A DNA stretch of 64,000 bases from Orientallactaga sibirica. Lineage: Eukaryota; Chordata; Mammalia; Rodentia; Dipodidae. The notes beneath the pieces were generated by a model. That model was not told the origin of the DNA and searched no databases. It saw nothing but the letters and a program-made list of their open reading frames with translations. The DNA is taken from positions 1 to 64,000 of the forward strand of contig JAEOAD010001279.1 in the NCBI GenBank assembly GCA_036365145.1, written 5' to 3'. This document shows, one piece after another, positions 11,690 through 22,498 of the stretch (position 1 is its first letter; each line of letters opens with the position of its first letter). The translations under genes were made by a program, and so were the position numbers.

Positions 11690-11850
11690 CTAGCTTGGTG
11701 GTGCATGCCTTTAGTCCCAGCACTTGGGAGGCAGAGGTGGGAGGATTGTCAGGAGTTCAAGGCCACCCTGAGAATACAGAGTGAATTCAAGTCAGTCTGA
11801 GCTAGAGTGAGGCCCTATGTCAAAAATAAATAAATAAATAAATACATAAA
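11690..11850 (+). repeat. B1-type SINE
   Basis: Second of the B1 trio, with an aaataaataaataaat tail. Confidence 0.9.
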
Positions 11851-11859
11851 TAAAAAGGG

Positions 11860-12045
11860 AAGCTGGCCATGGTGGCACACGCCTTTAATCACAGCACTTG
11901 GGAGGCAGAGGTAGGAAGATCACTGTGAGGCCACAGTGAGACTACATAGTTAATTCCAGGTCAGTCTGGACCAAAGTTAGACCCTACCTTGAAAAACCAA
12001 AAAAAAAAAAAAAAAAAATAAATAAATTAATAATAATAAATAAAA
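11860..12045 (+). repeat. B1-type SINE
   Basis: Third of the B1 trio; its A-rich tail extends into aataataataaataaa. Confidence 0.9.
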
Positions 12046-12169
12046 AAGGGGAAAATTACCTTAAATAGAGCTCACTCCCTGAAAAGTATATGAAGTGTTC
12101 TTTAAATCATCACAAGTATAACTAACAGCAATGTTCCACTGGGGGACCTCAAATAAAGAGAGCCCAGGG

Positions 12170-12375
12170 GTGGGGCAGGAGGATGGCTTAGTGGTTAAGG
12201 CACTTGCCTGCCAAAGGACCCCAGGTTCGATTCCCCAGTACCCACGTAAGCCAGATGCACAAGGTGGCACATGCATCTGGAGTTCATTTACAGTGGCTGG
12301 AGGCCCTGGTGCACCCATTCCCTTTCTTTCTCTCTGTCAAATAAATAAATAAATACAAATAAAAATATTTTTTAA
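12170..12375 (+). repeat. DIP-type SINE
   Basis: Head gaggatggcttagtggttaa; the tail is aaataaataaataaatac. Confidence 0.9.
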
Positions 12376-12387
12376 AAAAAGATAGCT

Positions 12388-12572
12388 CAAGCCGGGCATG
12401 GTGGTGCACACCTTTAATCCCAGCACTTGGGAGGCAGAGGTAGGAGGATCACCATGAGTTAGAGGCCACCTTGAGACTACAGAGTTAATTCCAGGTCAGC
12501 CTGGACCAGAGTGAAACCCTACCTCGAAAAAAAAAAAAAAAAAAAAAAAAAAAGAAAGAGAGAAAAAAAAAG
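12388..12572 (+). repeat. B1-type SINE
   Basis: Starts gccgggcatggtggtg; a long A tail (12526-12553) is followed by an AG-rich extension. Confidence 0.9.
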
Positions 12573-12579
12573 AGATAGC

Positions 12580-12760
12580 TCAGGGTGCTGGAGTTGAGGT
12601 GCTTACCTAACAACCCAGGTTTGATTCCCAAGTACCCATGTAATCCAGATGCACAAGGTAGCCCATGCATCTGGAGTTCGTTTGCAGTGGCTGGAGGCCC
12701 TGATGAGCTCATCCCCCCATCTCTCTGCTTGCAAATAAATAAAAATTTTAAAATGAATTA
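12580..12760 (+). repeat. DIP-type SINE
   Basis: Slightly shortened head (cagggtgctggagttgag), followed by a normal body from caacccaggtttgattccc. Confidence 0.85.
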
Positions 12761-12777
12761 AATAAAAATAAGTGAGG

Positions 12778-12884
12778 AGGGCTGGAAAAATGGCTCAGAG
12801 GTTAAGACACTTGGCTGGAAAGCCTAAGGACCCAGGTTCGATTTCCCAGTACCCACGTGAAGCCAAATACACAAGTGTGACCAT

Positions 12885-12920
<36 letters not shown>

Positions 12921-12950
12921 TTGCAAATAATAAATTAAAATATTGTGAAA
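12778..12950 (+). repeat. DIP-type SINE with (TC)n
   Basis: The body is cut short after agccaaatacacaag and goes directly into a tc run (12888-12918), then a cttgcaaataataaatt tail. Confidence 0.85.
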
Positions 12951-13139
12951 AATTTAAATTGAGAGGTTGTGAACATCTCTGCCCTGGGTCACCACACTCC
13001 TCAGCCCCAGAGCCAGTATTCTCTTCTCTTGGCTTATTTTACCTAGGAACAGATCTGATGGAACTATACACACATTTGAAAACCAGAAGGGCTGTTTGAC
13101 GAATAAGGACCTCCGTGGCCAGTGTGGTGCTGAACTCAC

Positions 13140-13210
13140 AGACCCAATGTGGTTACCTCAACAGCATGAGCCACCCCGAAAGCCAGGACCACCAGCAGGA
13201 ACTTGATCAT
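13140..13210 (-). CDS. Orphan secretory signal-peptide exon (candidate)
   Basis: On the minus strand an ATG at 13210 opens MIKFLLVVLAFGVAHAVE, a textbook signal peptide: Lys after Met, a run of L/V/A, then an A-H-A cleavage site. Two donors are possible: GAG|GTAACC after 13157, or GTGAGT after 13140. The start resembles signal peptides of the odorant-binding-protein/aphrodisin lipocalins. That would fit the lipocalin fragment at 8.9 kb, but the two lie on opposite strands, so they cannot be one gene as assembled. No following exon was found. Signal peptides are too short and variable to assign a family with confidence. Confidence 0.4.
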
Positions 13211-13449
13211 GACGGAGCTGGTCTCCTCCTGTCTTCGTCCGAAGCTCAGGGTACGGAGTGTCAGTCCAGAATCCAAACTGAAGATGCTTCTTACACTGTG
13301 AGTCCCATGGCAGGGGCCAATCATCGTTGCCCACACAACCGCATGACTTTTCAGTATTTACTTGTTGGCATTGGTGCAAGCTCCTACACGACCTGTGTCC
13401 TGTGATGACTCAGGTCTGCTCACGGAGAATGGTTCACTTTTTTTGTTGT

Positions 13450-13600
13450 CTGTCTGGTCTTTTGAGGTAGGGTCTCGCTCTAGCCCAGGCTGACCTGGAA
13501 TTCACTCTGTAGTCTAAAGCTGGCCTTGAACTCATGGCGATCCTCCCACCTCTGCCTCCAAGTGCTGGGATCAAAAGCGTGCACCATCACACCCAGCTTA
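13450..13600 (-). repeat. B1-type SINE
   Basis: Complement copy starting ttgaggtagggtctcgctc. Confidence 0.9.
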
Positions 13601-13687
13601 GAATGATTCTCTTTGATGGTCAGCATGAAATCATGAAATACATAAGAGGAGGTGCAAGGACAGTAAGATAGTTTCTCTATTTTAAAG

Positions 13688-13808
13688 GCCCACACTTTTA
13701 ATCCCAGCACTCAGAGGCAGAGGTCAGAGGATTGTTGTGAGTTCAAGGGCAGCCTGAGGCTACAGTGTGAATTCCAGGTCAGCCTGAGCTCGAGCGAGGC
13801 CCGACCTT
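13688..13808 (+). repeat. B1-type SINE, partial
   Basis: 5'-truncated (cccacacttttaatcccagc) and tail-less, ending gaggcccgaccttg. Confidence 0.85.
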
Positions 13809-14116
13809 GCCTATTTGTCCCACACTGGCAATGGAGTACTCACTCACCAAATCCCCAGCCCTAGCACTAGCTTCTCTTAACGTACAGCTAGCCAAGCTCC
13901 ATGTCCTCCTGCTCCCCTGCATTTCAGCAGCCCAGAGGGAGGGCTGTGCACTTCATCGCAGCCCCGGCCTCCACAAAGCAATTCCTTGCTCTTGCCATGC
14001 GACCATCCCACGTTGGCCAGCAGCAGAAAATATGGCTCCAATTCTCCAGAAGAAAAGAAATGGAATCAACAGTGGGAACGGACTTACCTAGGTGCCACAG
14101 AGAAAAAGTGAACGGG

Positions 14117-14270
14117 GGCCGGGCGTGGTGGCACGTGCTTTTAATCCCAGCACTTGGGAGGCAGAGGTAGGAGGATTGCCGTGAGTTCAAGGCCATCCTG
14201 AGACTATGACCGTGAATTTCAGGTCAGCCTGAGGTAGAGGGGACCCTACCTCAGAAAACAAAACAAAAAA
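14117..14270 (+). repeat. B1-type SINE
   Basis: Starts gccgggcgtggtggcac and ends in an AC-rich tail. Confidence 0.9.
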
Positions 14271-14274
14271 CAAA

Positions 14275-16270
14275 GTGAAAGGGAATGAACCCAAGGCCCA
14301 GGCCATGCCAGGTATGTGCTCTTTCATTGAAATGTATACAACTGGTTTTGTTTATTCAAGAGTTTCACTAACTGCACTTCAAGGCAGTCTCTCTGTAGAC
14401 CAAGTTGGTCTGGAACTTGCGGCCCACCCTCTCGCCTTGGACTCCTGAGAGACTGGGATACAGGCCTGCGCCTCCATGCCTCTTTACCTTAACAAGTCAC
14501 TGAGGAGGGCGCTCAGCTAGAGAAGGAAGAATGCACCAGGGCTCGGGGGAGGAAGGCCTCTGAGCACAGATGCTCCTGTGTCCTGCATCCAGTGTTCACC
14601 ATCCACCTGGGCGAGGGCTCAACAGCAAAAGTCCCTTCAAACCAGGGCTCCACACCGATTCTCATCCCTCAGGGACAGACAGGCCACAGAGGCCACTGAG
14701 ACAGACATGGGGAACTGAAAGGGCCAGACGGCTGGAGGTTGGTGGCTCGAGTGTAGAAATCTCAGTACTTGGAGAGCAGAGGACTGCTGCAAGCTTGAGG
14801 GAAGTGTTATGGGGTCCAGTGTCACACAAGTAAGACCACCGACTCACGGACCGTGAGGCAAAGTTTTATTGGGTGAAAAAGAAAGAAAGAAAAAGAAGAA
14901 AAGCTGGTGCATCCCAGGGCTACAGCTACAGTTTCTCAGGATGCAGCTCAGACCTGTTTGGAGGGTCAGTTTTTAGTGGAAAAAACTACCAAATGTTTAT
15001 TGCAAAAACAGAATGGGCGTTAAGCCATAAATCACAACTTACACTCTTAGAAGGTTATAGGGAAGAAAAACAGAACAAACTTGTGAACAGGTCTGTTGGT
15101 CAGTTACAGGAAGCATCTGGGGGTGGGGTGGGGTGTGAGGTAGGCCTGTGGACCAAGAATATCCGATTATCTGCCCTTAAGGACTTTGCTCAACAGTGCA
15201 GGCTGGCGTTTCAGACCTTCAAAGCATCCTGTTTATCTACCGTCCCCACCTGCTCAAGCAGCGTTTCATTTGATTCTTTTATGGGCTAACATTTTGCTCT
15301 CTTTGCAGAAGCCTGTGCTCTGGGTTCCAGGTCAACATTGGCTACAGAGTGAGACTTTGTCTGAAAAAAAGGGAACTAGGGAGAGCATGGAAGGACAAAT
15401 TTCCAGAGACACAGGGACACACAGAGAACCAGGGGAGCTCCTATGTCCCCCAGGAGCTGCCCCACGAATCCAAAGCTTTCCCCTCTGACCTCTGTCACTC
15501 AGGGAAAAGGATTCAACCCCAGCAGTAGCCCTGCCTACAGGGAAAACCGGGAAAGCTTCAAGTTTCAGGCCTGTGCATGAGGGAGAAGACTGGAGGAGAC
15601 TGCTTCTGCCCTGTCCCCTCCCCAGCTCCTGGGCTTCTGAATCATGTCCCCAGCCAGCTGGAACTGTTTCTCACCAGCTAGGCCCTCCCAAGTGTGGGAG
15701 CGCACGGGAGAGGGCAGAGGGAGGCAATCTAGTCCCAACCCCCAGTGCCTGGCCTTGAGCTCCCGCTGTGGCCTGCTGCGCTGTCTTACAGATCCCCAAT
15801 CTCTGCAGCTGTCTCCAGTGCGCTTTTCCTCTGTGAATGTCTGACTTCATGGGACCCACCTTGTGCCCTCAGGGCTCTAGGTGGGAGAGATGTATTCAGC
15901 ACCTCACTACGCCTGGCCAGAACAAAGTAAGCCCCAAGATAAGGTACATGGAAAGGGACTTTGCCGAGAGGGGATGTGCCCAAATAAAGTCACTCAGTAA
16001 GTAAGCCCATGTTTTCTGCATTCCGATCCACATCTTAGTGATCCTAGGGCTTCGAAGACATGCATCCTGGGGAAGAGGTGGTGGTGAGGCACCAAGTACA
16101 CTGGGGAAATATGAACCGGTCACTACAAAGACAGAGGGGGAGCCACTCCCATGCAGATGTCCACACAGAGAGAAATCCGCGATCGCCAGACACCTAGTTA
16201 CACAGGCCTTGGGGTTGAGTCCCTGGAGACATGACACACCGCGCCACAAACCCCAGCGGGCCTAGGGTGA
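14275..16270. other. Unassigned intergenic sequence
   Basis: Several frames of 60-138 codons exist on both strands, but none shows a domain, codon bias or splice structure I recognise. A gaaagaaagaaaaagaagaa purine run lies near 14880. Part of it (about 14830-15290) could be an old LTR or processed sequence; I cannot support a specific call. Confidence 0.3.
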
Positions 16271-16276
16271 CGCACC

Positions 16277-16279
<3 letters not shown>

Positions 16280-16317
<38 letters not shown>
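16280..16317 (+). repeat. (GA)n microsatellite
   Basis: An uninterrupted ag run next to the CpG island. Confidence 0.9.
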
Positions 16318-16324
<7 letters not shown>

Positions 16325-16379
16325 AGGGGGGTTCCCACTACAGGGGCCATCGTGGCCCTGGCGAACAAGTCCCATGGGG

Positions 16380-16860
16380 TCAGCCAGGCGCCAGGCACCA
16401 GGCCTAACGACCTTCCCAGCCTAGAGCTGTGGTCGCGCCCGACTCCCGCAGGAGGCACTGAAGTGGCCGCGAGTCCTGCACCCGCCGCCCGCCCAGGCAG
16501 GAAGCCCCGTCCTCGGGCCAGGCCCGCCCCATCCCGGGGCAGCGCGCGCGAGCCTGGGGCCGCGGGAAGGAGGACGCGGAGCCCGGCCGCCTCCCCGCCT
16601 CCCCGCCCGCAGACGCCCTGCTCCGGGTCCAGACGCCGCAGCGACCGAGTATTTCCAGCTCCCAGCACCAGCGCCTTCGCTCAGCCCTCCTGCAGCGCGG
16701 TGGCACCGGAGACAGAGGCCAGGAGCCAGTGTCCCCGAGCTCCTGAGAAGGAACAAGCCTCCCAGACAGACCCAGCACGCGGGACGGGTGGCAGCCCAGA
16801 GACCACCGAGACCGGGGACCCCCCACCCCACCCCGTCTGCGCCTGATGGGACGGTCTTCA
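16380..16860. promoter_or_regulatory. CpG island, candidate promoter or first exon
   Basis: About 480 bp of very GC-rich, CpG-dense sequence (ggcagcgcgcgcgagcctgg, gacgccgcagcgaccgag) stands out from CpG-poor surroundings and contains no SINE. Long frames on both strands reflect the GC content. No start, splice or family signal lets me name a gene. It may be the 5' end of an unrecognised gene whose other exons lie outside the window. Confidence 0.5.
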
Positions 16861-17051
16861 GGCCAGTGCGACTTTGCATAGCACTTCAAGTTCACCCACT
16901 CAGGTCCTGAGTGACAGGTGGCAGGAAACCCTAGGCCAATGAAGCCACAAACACTTCATAGCCGCAGGGGCGGGCTCCCTGCTATAATTTCCACCATTGG
17001 GGCATCTAACCACAAATTAGCGCATTTAACCATTGAGCCATTTCTCCAGAC

Positions 17052-17127
17052 CATTTTCAGCACTTGGAAAGCTGAGGCAGAAGGATCTGGAGTTCAAAGC
17101 CAACCTGGGCTATGCAATATCTTGGCT

Positions 17128-17170
<43 letters not shown>
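17052..17170 (+). repeat. B1-related SINE fragment with long A tail
   Basis: Contains cagcacttggaaagctgagg and a pure A tail at 17128-17161; the central part differs from the common type in this window. Confidence 0.65.
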
Positions 17171-17177
<7 letters not shown>

Positions 17178-17216
17178 AAACAATATAAAAATAAATATCT
17201 TTTAAAATAACAAATT

Positions 17217-17362
17217 TGCTGGGCATGGTGACGTATGCCTTTAATCCTAGCAGTCAGGAGGCACAAGTAGGAAGATCAAGGTGCGTTTGAGACCAGCCTG
17301 GGACTACAGAGTGAGTTCCAGGTCAACCTGGGCTACAGACCCTACCTTGAAAAAAAAAAAAC
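17217..17362 (+). repeat. B1-type SINE
   Basis: Starts gctgggcatggtgacg, ends ctaccttgaaaaaaaaaaaa. Confidence 0.9.
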
Positions 17363-17372
17363 TAAAAACTAG

Positions 17373-17550
17373 GCCGGGCGTGGTGGCGCACGCCTTTAAT
17401 TCCAGCACTCGGGAGGCAGTGGTAGGAGGATTGCCGAGAGTTCGAGGCCACCCTGAGACTATATAGTTAATTCCAGGTCAGCCTGGACCAGAGTGAGACC
17501 CTACCTGGCAAAACAAAAAAAAAACAAACAAAACAAACAAAAAAAAAACC
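17373..17550 (+). repeat. B1-type SINE
   Basis: Near-consensus copy starting gccgggcgtggtggcgcacg. Confidence 0.9.
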
Positions 17551-17697
17551 TAAAAACTAAAAATAAAATAACAAATTCTTCCTTTATTTATTCATTCTAT
17601 GGAATATCCAGTGGTATGTCCTCTGGGATATATATATATATATTTTTTCAATCAAGTATTATCTTTTTAATTTCCTATAAGAATATTATCTCCTGGA

Positions 17698-17910
17698 TTT
17701 GGAGAGATGGCTCAGCCATTAAAAGCTCTTGCTTGCTAAGCCTGATGGCCCAGATTTGATTTCCCAGTACCACATAAAGCCCGATGAACAAGGTGGCCCA
17801 CGCTTCTGAAGTTCATTTGCAGTAACAGCAGTCACTGGTACATCTGTACTACTCTCTCTGTGTTTGTGTGTGTGTGTCTCTCTCTCAAATAAATAAAACA
17901 TTTTAAAAAG
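17698..17910 (+). repeat. DIP-type SINE
   Basis: Head gagagatggctcagccatta; the pyrimidine run is a mixed TG/TC tract. Confidence 0.85.
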
Positions 17911-18000
17911 ACTATCATTTCCTAACAGAAATATAACCAATCTTGTACAGACATAGTAATATTGACTCACTAGGTCATGCTTAAGAAAAGTAAAATCTGG

Positions 18001-18205
18001 GGGGCTGGAGAGATGGCTTAGCGGTTAAGGCACATGCCTATGAAGCCCAAGGATCCAGGTTCGATTCTCCATGTCCCACGTAAGCCAGGTGCACATGGTG
18101 GCACATGCATCTGGAGTTTGTTTGCAGTGGCTGGAAGCCCTGGCCTGCCCGTTCTCTCTCTCTGTTTCTAATAAATAATTTTAAAAAAATCTTTAAAAAA
18201 AGTAA
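18001..18205 (+). repeat. DIP-type SINE
   Basis: Near-consensus copy, first of two in tandem. Confidence 0.9.
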
Positions 18206-18212
18206 AGTAAAA

Positions 18213-18450
18213 TCTGGGCTGGAGAGATGGCTTAGTGGTTAAGACGCTTGCCTACAAAGCCAAAGGACCCAGGTTCAATTCCCCAGGACCCATGTAAGCT
18301 AGATCCACAAGGGGACACATTCATATGGAGTTTGTTTGCAGTGGCTGGAGGCCCTGGCATGCCCATACTCTCTCACTCTCTCTCTCTCTTTTTCTTTCTC
18401 TCCCTATCTCTCTCAAATAAATAAATTAATTAAATTTAAAAAGAAAAGTA
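18213..18450 (+). repeat. DIP-type SINE
   Basis: Second of the tandem pair, with an aaataaataaattaatt tail. Confidence 0.9.
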
Positions 18451-18869
18451 AAATCTAAAATTTATAACCAAAATGGAGAAAGTGAATATCTACTTATTTT
18501 ATAATTATCATTATTTCTTTGTAAACCTCTAACCTCCACCTGGTGGCAATGCAGGCCTAATATTCACCTTCAGGGGCGGCAGCCCAGTGCAGAGACCCTG
18601 ACTCACCCAGTCAGGCAGAGGGACATGGACTGAAGTAGGACTTGGCTCTGGTATGGGGAGGCCTGGTCTCACAGACCTCAGCTGTGGCCACCGCACGTGC
18701 CACCCTTGGTTTCTCCACCTGTGTAGTGAGACCAGTCTCAGCTGTGGCTGTGCTAAGGGTGGAGAAAGGTAACATTTTGAAGCTTTCTGAGTGAGCACAA
18801 ATTAGAGGGCGGCATGTTCCTCCATTTTGCCACATTTCAGCATCCTACTCAGGTTTTTTTTTTTTTAAA

Positions 18870-18923
18870 CAAAAACATTTTTATTTATTTGCAAGCAGAG
18901 AGAGGCAGAGAGAAGAGAGAAAG

Positions 18924-18971
<48 letters not shown>

Positions 18972-19095
18972 CCTGCCCTGCAGCTGCTGCAAACTCCAGA
19001 TATATGCACTGCATCTGGCTTTATGTGGGTACTGGGGACTCCAACTTGGGTCGTTAGACTTAGCAGGTGAGCACTTTAAACACTCTCCAGCCCAA
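18870..19095 (-). repeat. DIP-type SINE with (GA)n
   Basis: Complement copy; its pyrimidine run appears as the ga run at 18927-18968. Confidence 0.9.
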
Positions 19096-19411
19096 GATTC
19101 AGGTGTTTTAATGTTATATTGAAAGCTTCAGTCAATACAATGTGATACAGTAAGTTGTTTCTGTTTACAGACAATAGAATGTAATAACATGTCTGAACAG
19201 TCCAAGACAGCCATTGACATAGTTAGTGTCACCATTAAGGAACATTACAAGGTGGTTGATATGAATTATTATATCTGACTCAGTACACATATTTTTATAC
19301 AGATGGAAAAATCACGACAACATTGTACAGAAGATTGCATTTAATATATGATGTGGGCAAACGGCAGGAATAATAAAAATAAATATGAGAAAATGATCAA
19401 AACACTGAAAA

Positions 19412-19590
19412 TAGGAGCTATAGAGATTCCTCTGTAGTTAAAGACATTTGCTTGTAAAGCCTGCCAATTTAAATTTGATTCCCAGTCCCTAAAGAAAGCC
19501 AGGTGCACAAAGTAGCACATGCATGTGGAGTATGTTGGCTGTGGCAAGAAGCTCTGGTTTGCCCATCTCTCAAATATACAAGTAAAAATA
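19412..19590 (+). repeat. DIP-type SINE, diverged
   Basis: The oldest-looking copy here: tagagattcctctgtagtta as head and ccaggtgcacaaagtagcac in the body. Confidence 0.7.
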
Positions 19591-19616
19591 TATTTCTTTT
19601 TACAAAAAGCACAGAC

Positions 19617-19850
19617 AGGCTGGAGAGGTGGTTTAGCAATTACAGTGCTTGCCTGAGAAGCCTAAGGACCCAGGTTCAATTCCTCAATACGCACATAAGC
19701 ACATGATGGCATATGTATCTGAAGTTCATTTGCAGTGGCTAGAGGCCCTGGCATGCCCATTCTCTCTATATGTCTATATCTTTAAAGAAGAGAGAGAGAG
19801 GCAGAGAGAGGGAAAAAGAGAAAGAAAAAAGGGAAAGAAATAAAAAAGGG
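19617..19850 (+). repeat. DIP-type SINE
   Basis: Head ggctggagaggtggtttagc; ends in an unusual purine (GA/AAAG) run instead of the usual tail. Confidence 0.85.
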
Positions 19851-19854
19851 TTAA

Positions 19855-20530
19855 ACAAATGAAAGTATGTTACATGTATCTAATGATACAATTTACCCTA
19901 AAGCTCTCAATGTTTTACAGTTTCAAAACGTTGGAACCAAGTCAAAGTCAGTTGATGGCTTTGAGCTGAGTGAGGAAGTTCAGGTACCTTGAGGCAGCAG
20001 GCCAGAGATCAATGCCAAGAAGCCACCTGTGAGAACCAGAGTGTCTCCATTATTTAACTCTGATTGCCATTTTACAATCGTAACTCTCTGATCTGTTTCC
20101 CAGGAGTGATCCAGGCCACCCATCCCAGTTGTCACTTTCTTGACATCCTCAGTTCTCACTTCCCTGAAATGGCCCAAATCACCCATCCAATTATCACATC
20201 CCTGTAGTGGCCCAAGCTCCAAGGAAAGGTGGACAACCTGCAACGAAAGAGTTCCATGGCCCCACCGCCCCATTAGTACCCCCAGTCTGTAAGAGAAATT
20301 GCTTCTGACGTTCCTGGTCAGAGCCCAGCTCAGGCTTTCCCAAATCAAGACCGTCTCAGCTGTTGAGCCAAGTCTTCCCTCCTCTTCCAATTCCTGCATT
20401 TTTTCTAACATTTCGTGTCAAAACCCAGGACAGGTGCTCAGAGCAGGCTTTTGTGCTGGGCAGGTTTGGGGCATGAGGCCAGATGCTTCAAAGATGCCCC
20501 AGTGTAGTAAACTTTACAAAATGTGTTTTT
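19855..20530. other. Unassigned; 143-codon minus-strand open frame
   Basis: A frame at 20411-19980 (minus) encodes 143 residues that end in a hydrophobic stretch. I recognise no family and see no signal peptide, and no splice or polyadenylation context decides it. It may be chance. Confidence 0.2.
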
Positions 20531-20537
20531 GTTTTGT

Positions 20538-20685
20538 TTGGCTTCTTAAGGCAGATCTTGCTCGAGCCCAGGCTGATCTGGAACTCAATCTGTAGACCAA
20601 ACTGCCCTTGAACTCACAATGATCTCCCTACTACAGACTTCTGTGCACTGGGATGAAATATGGGAAGCCCCCTACCTGGCTCATA
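20538..20685 (-). repeat. B1-type SINE, diverged
   Basis: Complement copy with agcccaggctgatctggaac; several small differences from the common type. Confidence 0.75.
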
Positions 20686-21032
20686 GAATTTTTATAGTAA
20701 CAGAACCAAGAAAATGATAAATGAGGCATTCTAAGTCCATTCATGGACATCAAGTCAGTGTGCAAAGCATGGAAGGCTCTTCCACAGGCATCAGAGGTTC
20801 TGTGACACCATCCTTAGCTTAAGGGCTGGTGGAGCCTAAGGCCCCATTTGAACATTTCCACAAGAATTTTACCAGATAGCAGAATGTTAGATCAGACACA
20901 GAATCGGGCCATGGATGTCTACTTATGGGACTAAAGTTAACCCAAGATAAATTGGTTCCAATTCCATCTTTTCAGAACCACCGAGTTTCTAATCTTTCAG
21001 CTATGTAGGATATTTAACACAGGCATAACTTT

Positions 21033-21135
21033 TTTTTTTTTTTTTTCCCTGAGAACTTGTGCACAAATCCAGGGCCTCACACGTTACAGGTAGACAAGGA
21101 ATCCACACAACTAAGCTATACTTCCAGCCTGGATG
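21033..21135 (-). repeat. ID-like SINE
   Basis: Complement of a short tRNA-derived unit: T tract (21031-21046), then cagggcctcacacgttac and ccacacaactaagctata, as in rodent ID/BC1-type elements. Confidence 0.5.
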
Positions 21136-21311
21136 AAACATTTGAACGGCAGATCTAGTAAAATGAGTGTGAATGGTGAGTGTGGAGCAAGGCCAGAGAG
21201 GCATGGGCATGGCCAACAAGAGAGCTAAGAGGGCTTCCCTAAGCCTAAGGTGGAGAAGGTTGGATGGGCAGGGTTCTTTAATGGTTTCTCCTTCTTTAGG
21301 AGTCAGTGAGT

Positions 21312-21405
21312 TAAGGCTGGGGAGCAGACCTGCAATAAAGCACCTGCTGGGCTTGTACGAAAGCCTGGTTTCCATCCCAGCAGCACAACAACAAAAGATT
21401 GTTTT
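21312..21405 (+). repeat. ID-like SINE
   Basis: Plus-strand unit with cacctgctgggcttgtacga and tttccatcccagcagcac, then a CAACAACAAAAG tail. Confidence 0.5.
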
Positions 21406-21605
21406 CTAGATTAGGAAGCATAAAAGGCAGTAGTCCATGTGTAATTTAAGAAGATATGTTCCGTAACGTTCTGCAGATGCCTGACGCCATAGATGGTACC
21501 TAACATTTGTACTTCATTTTGATTAATTGACACCACGAGAGATTACCAACAGTAACTAACAAAAAATCACATAATTACAGAAAGAAATTGTGATGAACAG
21601 TTAAG

Positions 21606-21724
21606 AACCAGATTGTGGTGGATCATATTTTCAATTCCAGCACTTGGAAGCCTGAAGAATGATGATCCCAGGGAGTTCCAGGTCAGCCTGGGCTGTACTG
21701 AGACTCTACCTCAGAAAGTGGCCT
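21606..21724 (+). repeat. B1-type SINE, partial
   Basis: Keeps ttccagcacttggaagcctg and gggagttccaggtcagcctg with an internal deletion. Confidence 0.75.
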
Positions 21725-21796
21725 TTCTTCACAAGGAATTGGCTCATAGGCATACAGGTGGGAAAGAGATATTATTTGTTGCCCACACTGGGTCCT

Positions 21797-21878
21797 GAGC
21801 TGGGGTTTTGGCTCAATAGTTTGCAGAGCATGAGTTCCATTCCTAGCACTGCAAAAAAAAAAAAAAAAAAAAAAAAAT
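21797..21878 (+). repeat. ID-like SINE
   Basis: Unit ctggggttttggctcaatag ... ttccattcctagcactgc followed by a long A tail. Confidence 0.55.
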
Positions 21879-22151
21879 TAAACTCCTTGTTTCCATCTAC
21901 ATCTGACCTGAGCCATTCTGAATGTCAAAGCAGATCAACACATAACTGAAAGATCTTGTTCCTGGCTCTTAATTTTTATTGGTCCGTCTTCCTTGTCCTT
22001 CAAGCCCCTAATAGCCTCATCACCCTATCGTCCTCCAAGTAAGAGACACCATTGTTTAAAGGAGTTCTAGCTCATAGGCCTATGTAGGAATTTCAACTCA
22101 GGATGAGGATCATGAAATTATTTCAAAGTTCTTGTTGTGTTGAATTAGGAG

Positions 22152-22164
22152 GTGTGTGTTTGTG

Positions 22165-22197
<33 letters not shown>
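22152..22197 (+). repeat. (GT)n microsatellite
   Basis: A near-perfect gt run, about 300 bp upstream of the 115-bp minisatellite. Confidence 0.9.
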
Positions 22198-22198
<1 letters not shown>

Positions 22199-22498
22199 GG
22201 CGGTGACATGCTGGTACCTCTTAAATCCCACTGCTCTGTTCAAAACCAAGACATTCATCAGAAATTATTTAAGAGACTTTCAGCCTAGTTTGTGGAGTAG
22301 CTTTGCTAGTTCAGATGAAATGAACTCATGGTGTTTGTCAGCATACAGAAGCTGTTTATGAACCTTGCATATTTCCATTTGATACCTTACTATATCCTTA
22401 AAGATAAATTAAGTCATTCAAATGTAACAATATGACATCATGGGGCAGTCCTTTATAATGAGTAAGCACAGTAACATTATACAATTTTAGGGAATTTT

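Noticed and set aside
16198..16895. Long GC-rich frames on both strands (up to 164 codons)
   Set aside because: Overlapping frames on both strands with Arg/Pro/Gly-rich translation are expected in a CpG island lacking stop codons; no domain or splice logic.
18535..18549. Possible CTCF site (ccacctggtggca)
   Set aside because: It has a mismatch at a core position and no way to weigh it without a matrix score.
19980..20411. 143-codon minus-strand frame with hydrophobic end
   Set aside because: No signal peptide, no family match by eye and no supporting gene structure; recorded only as unassigned.
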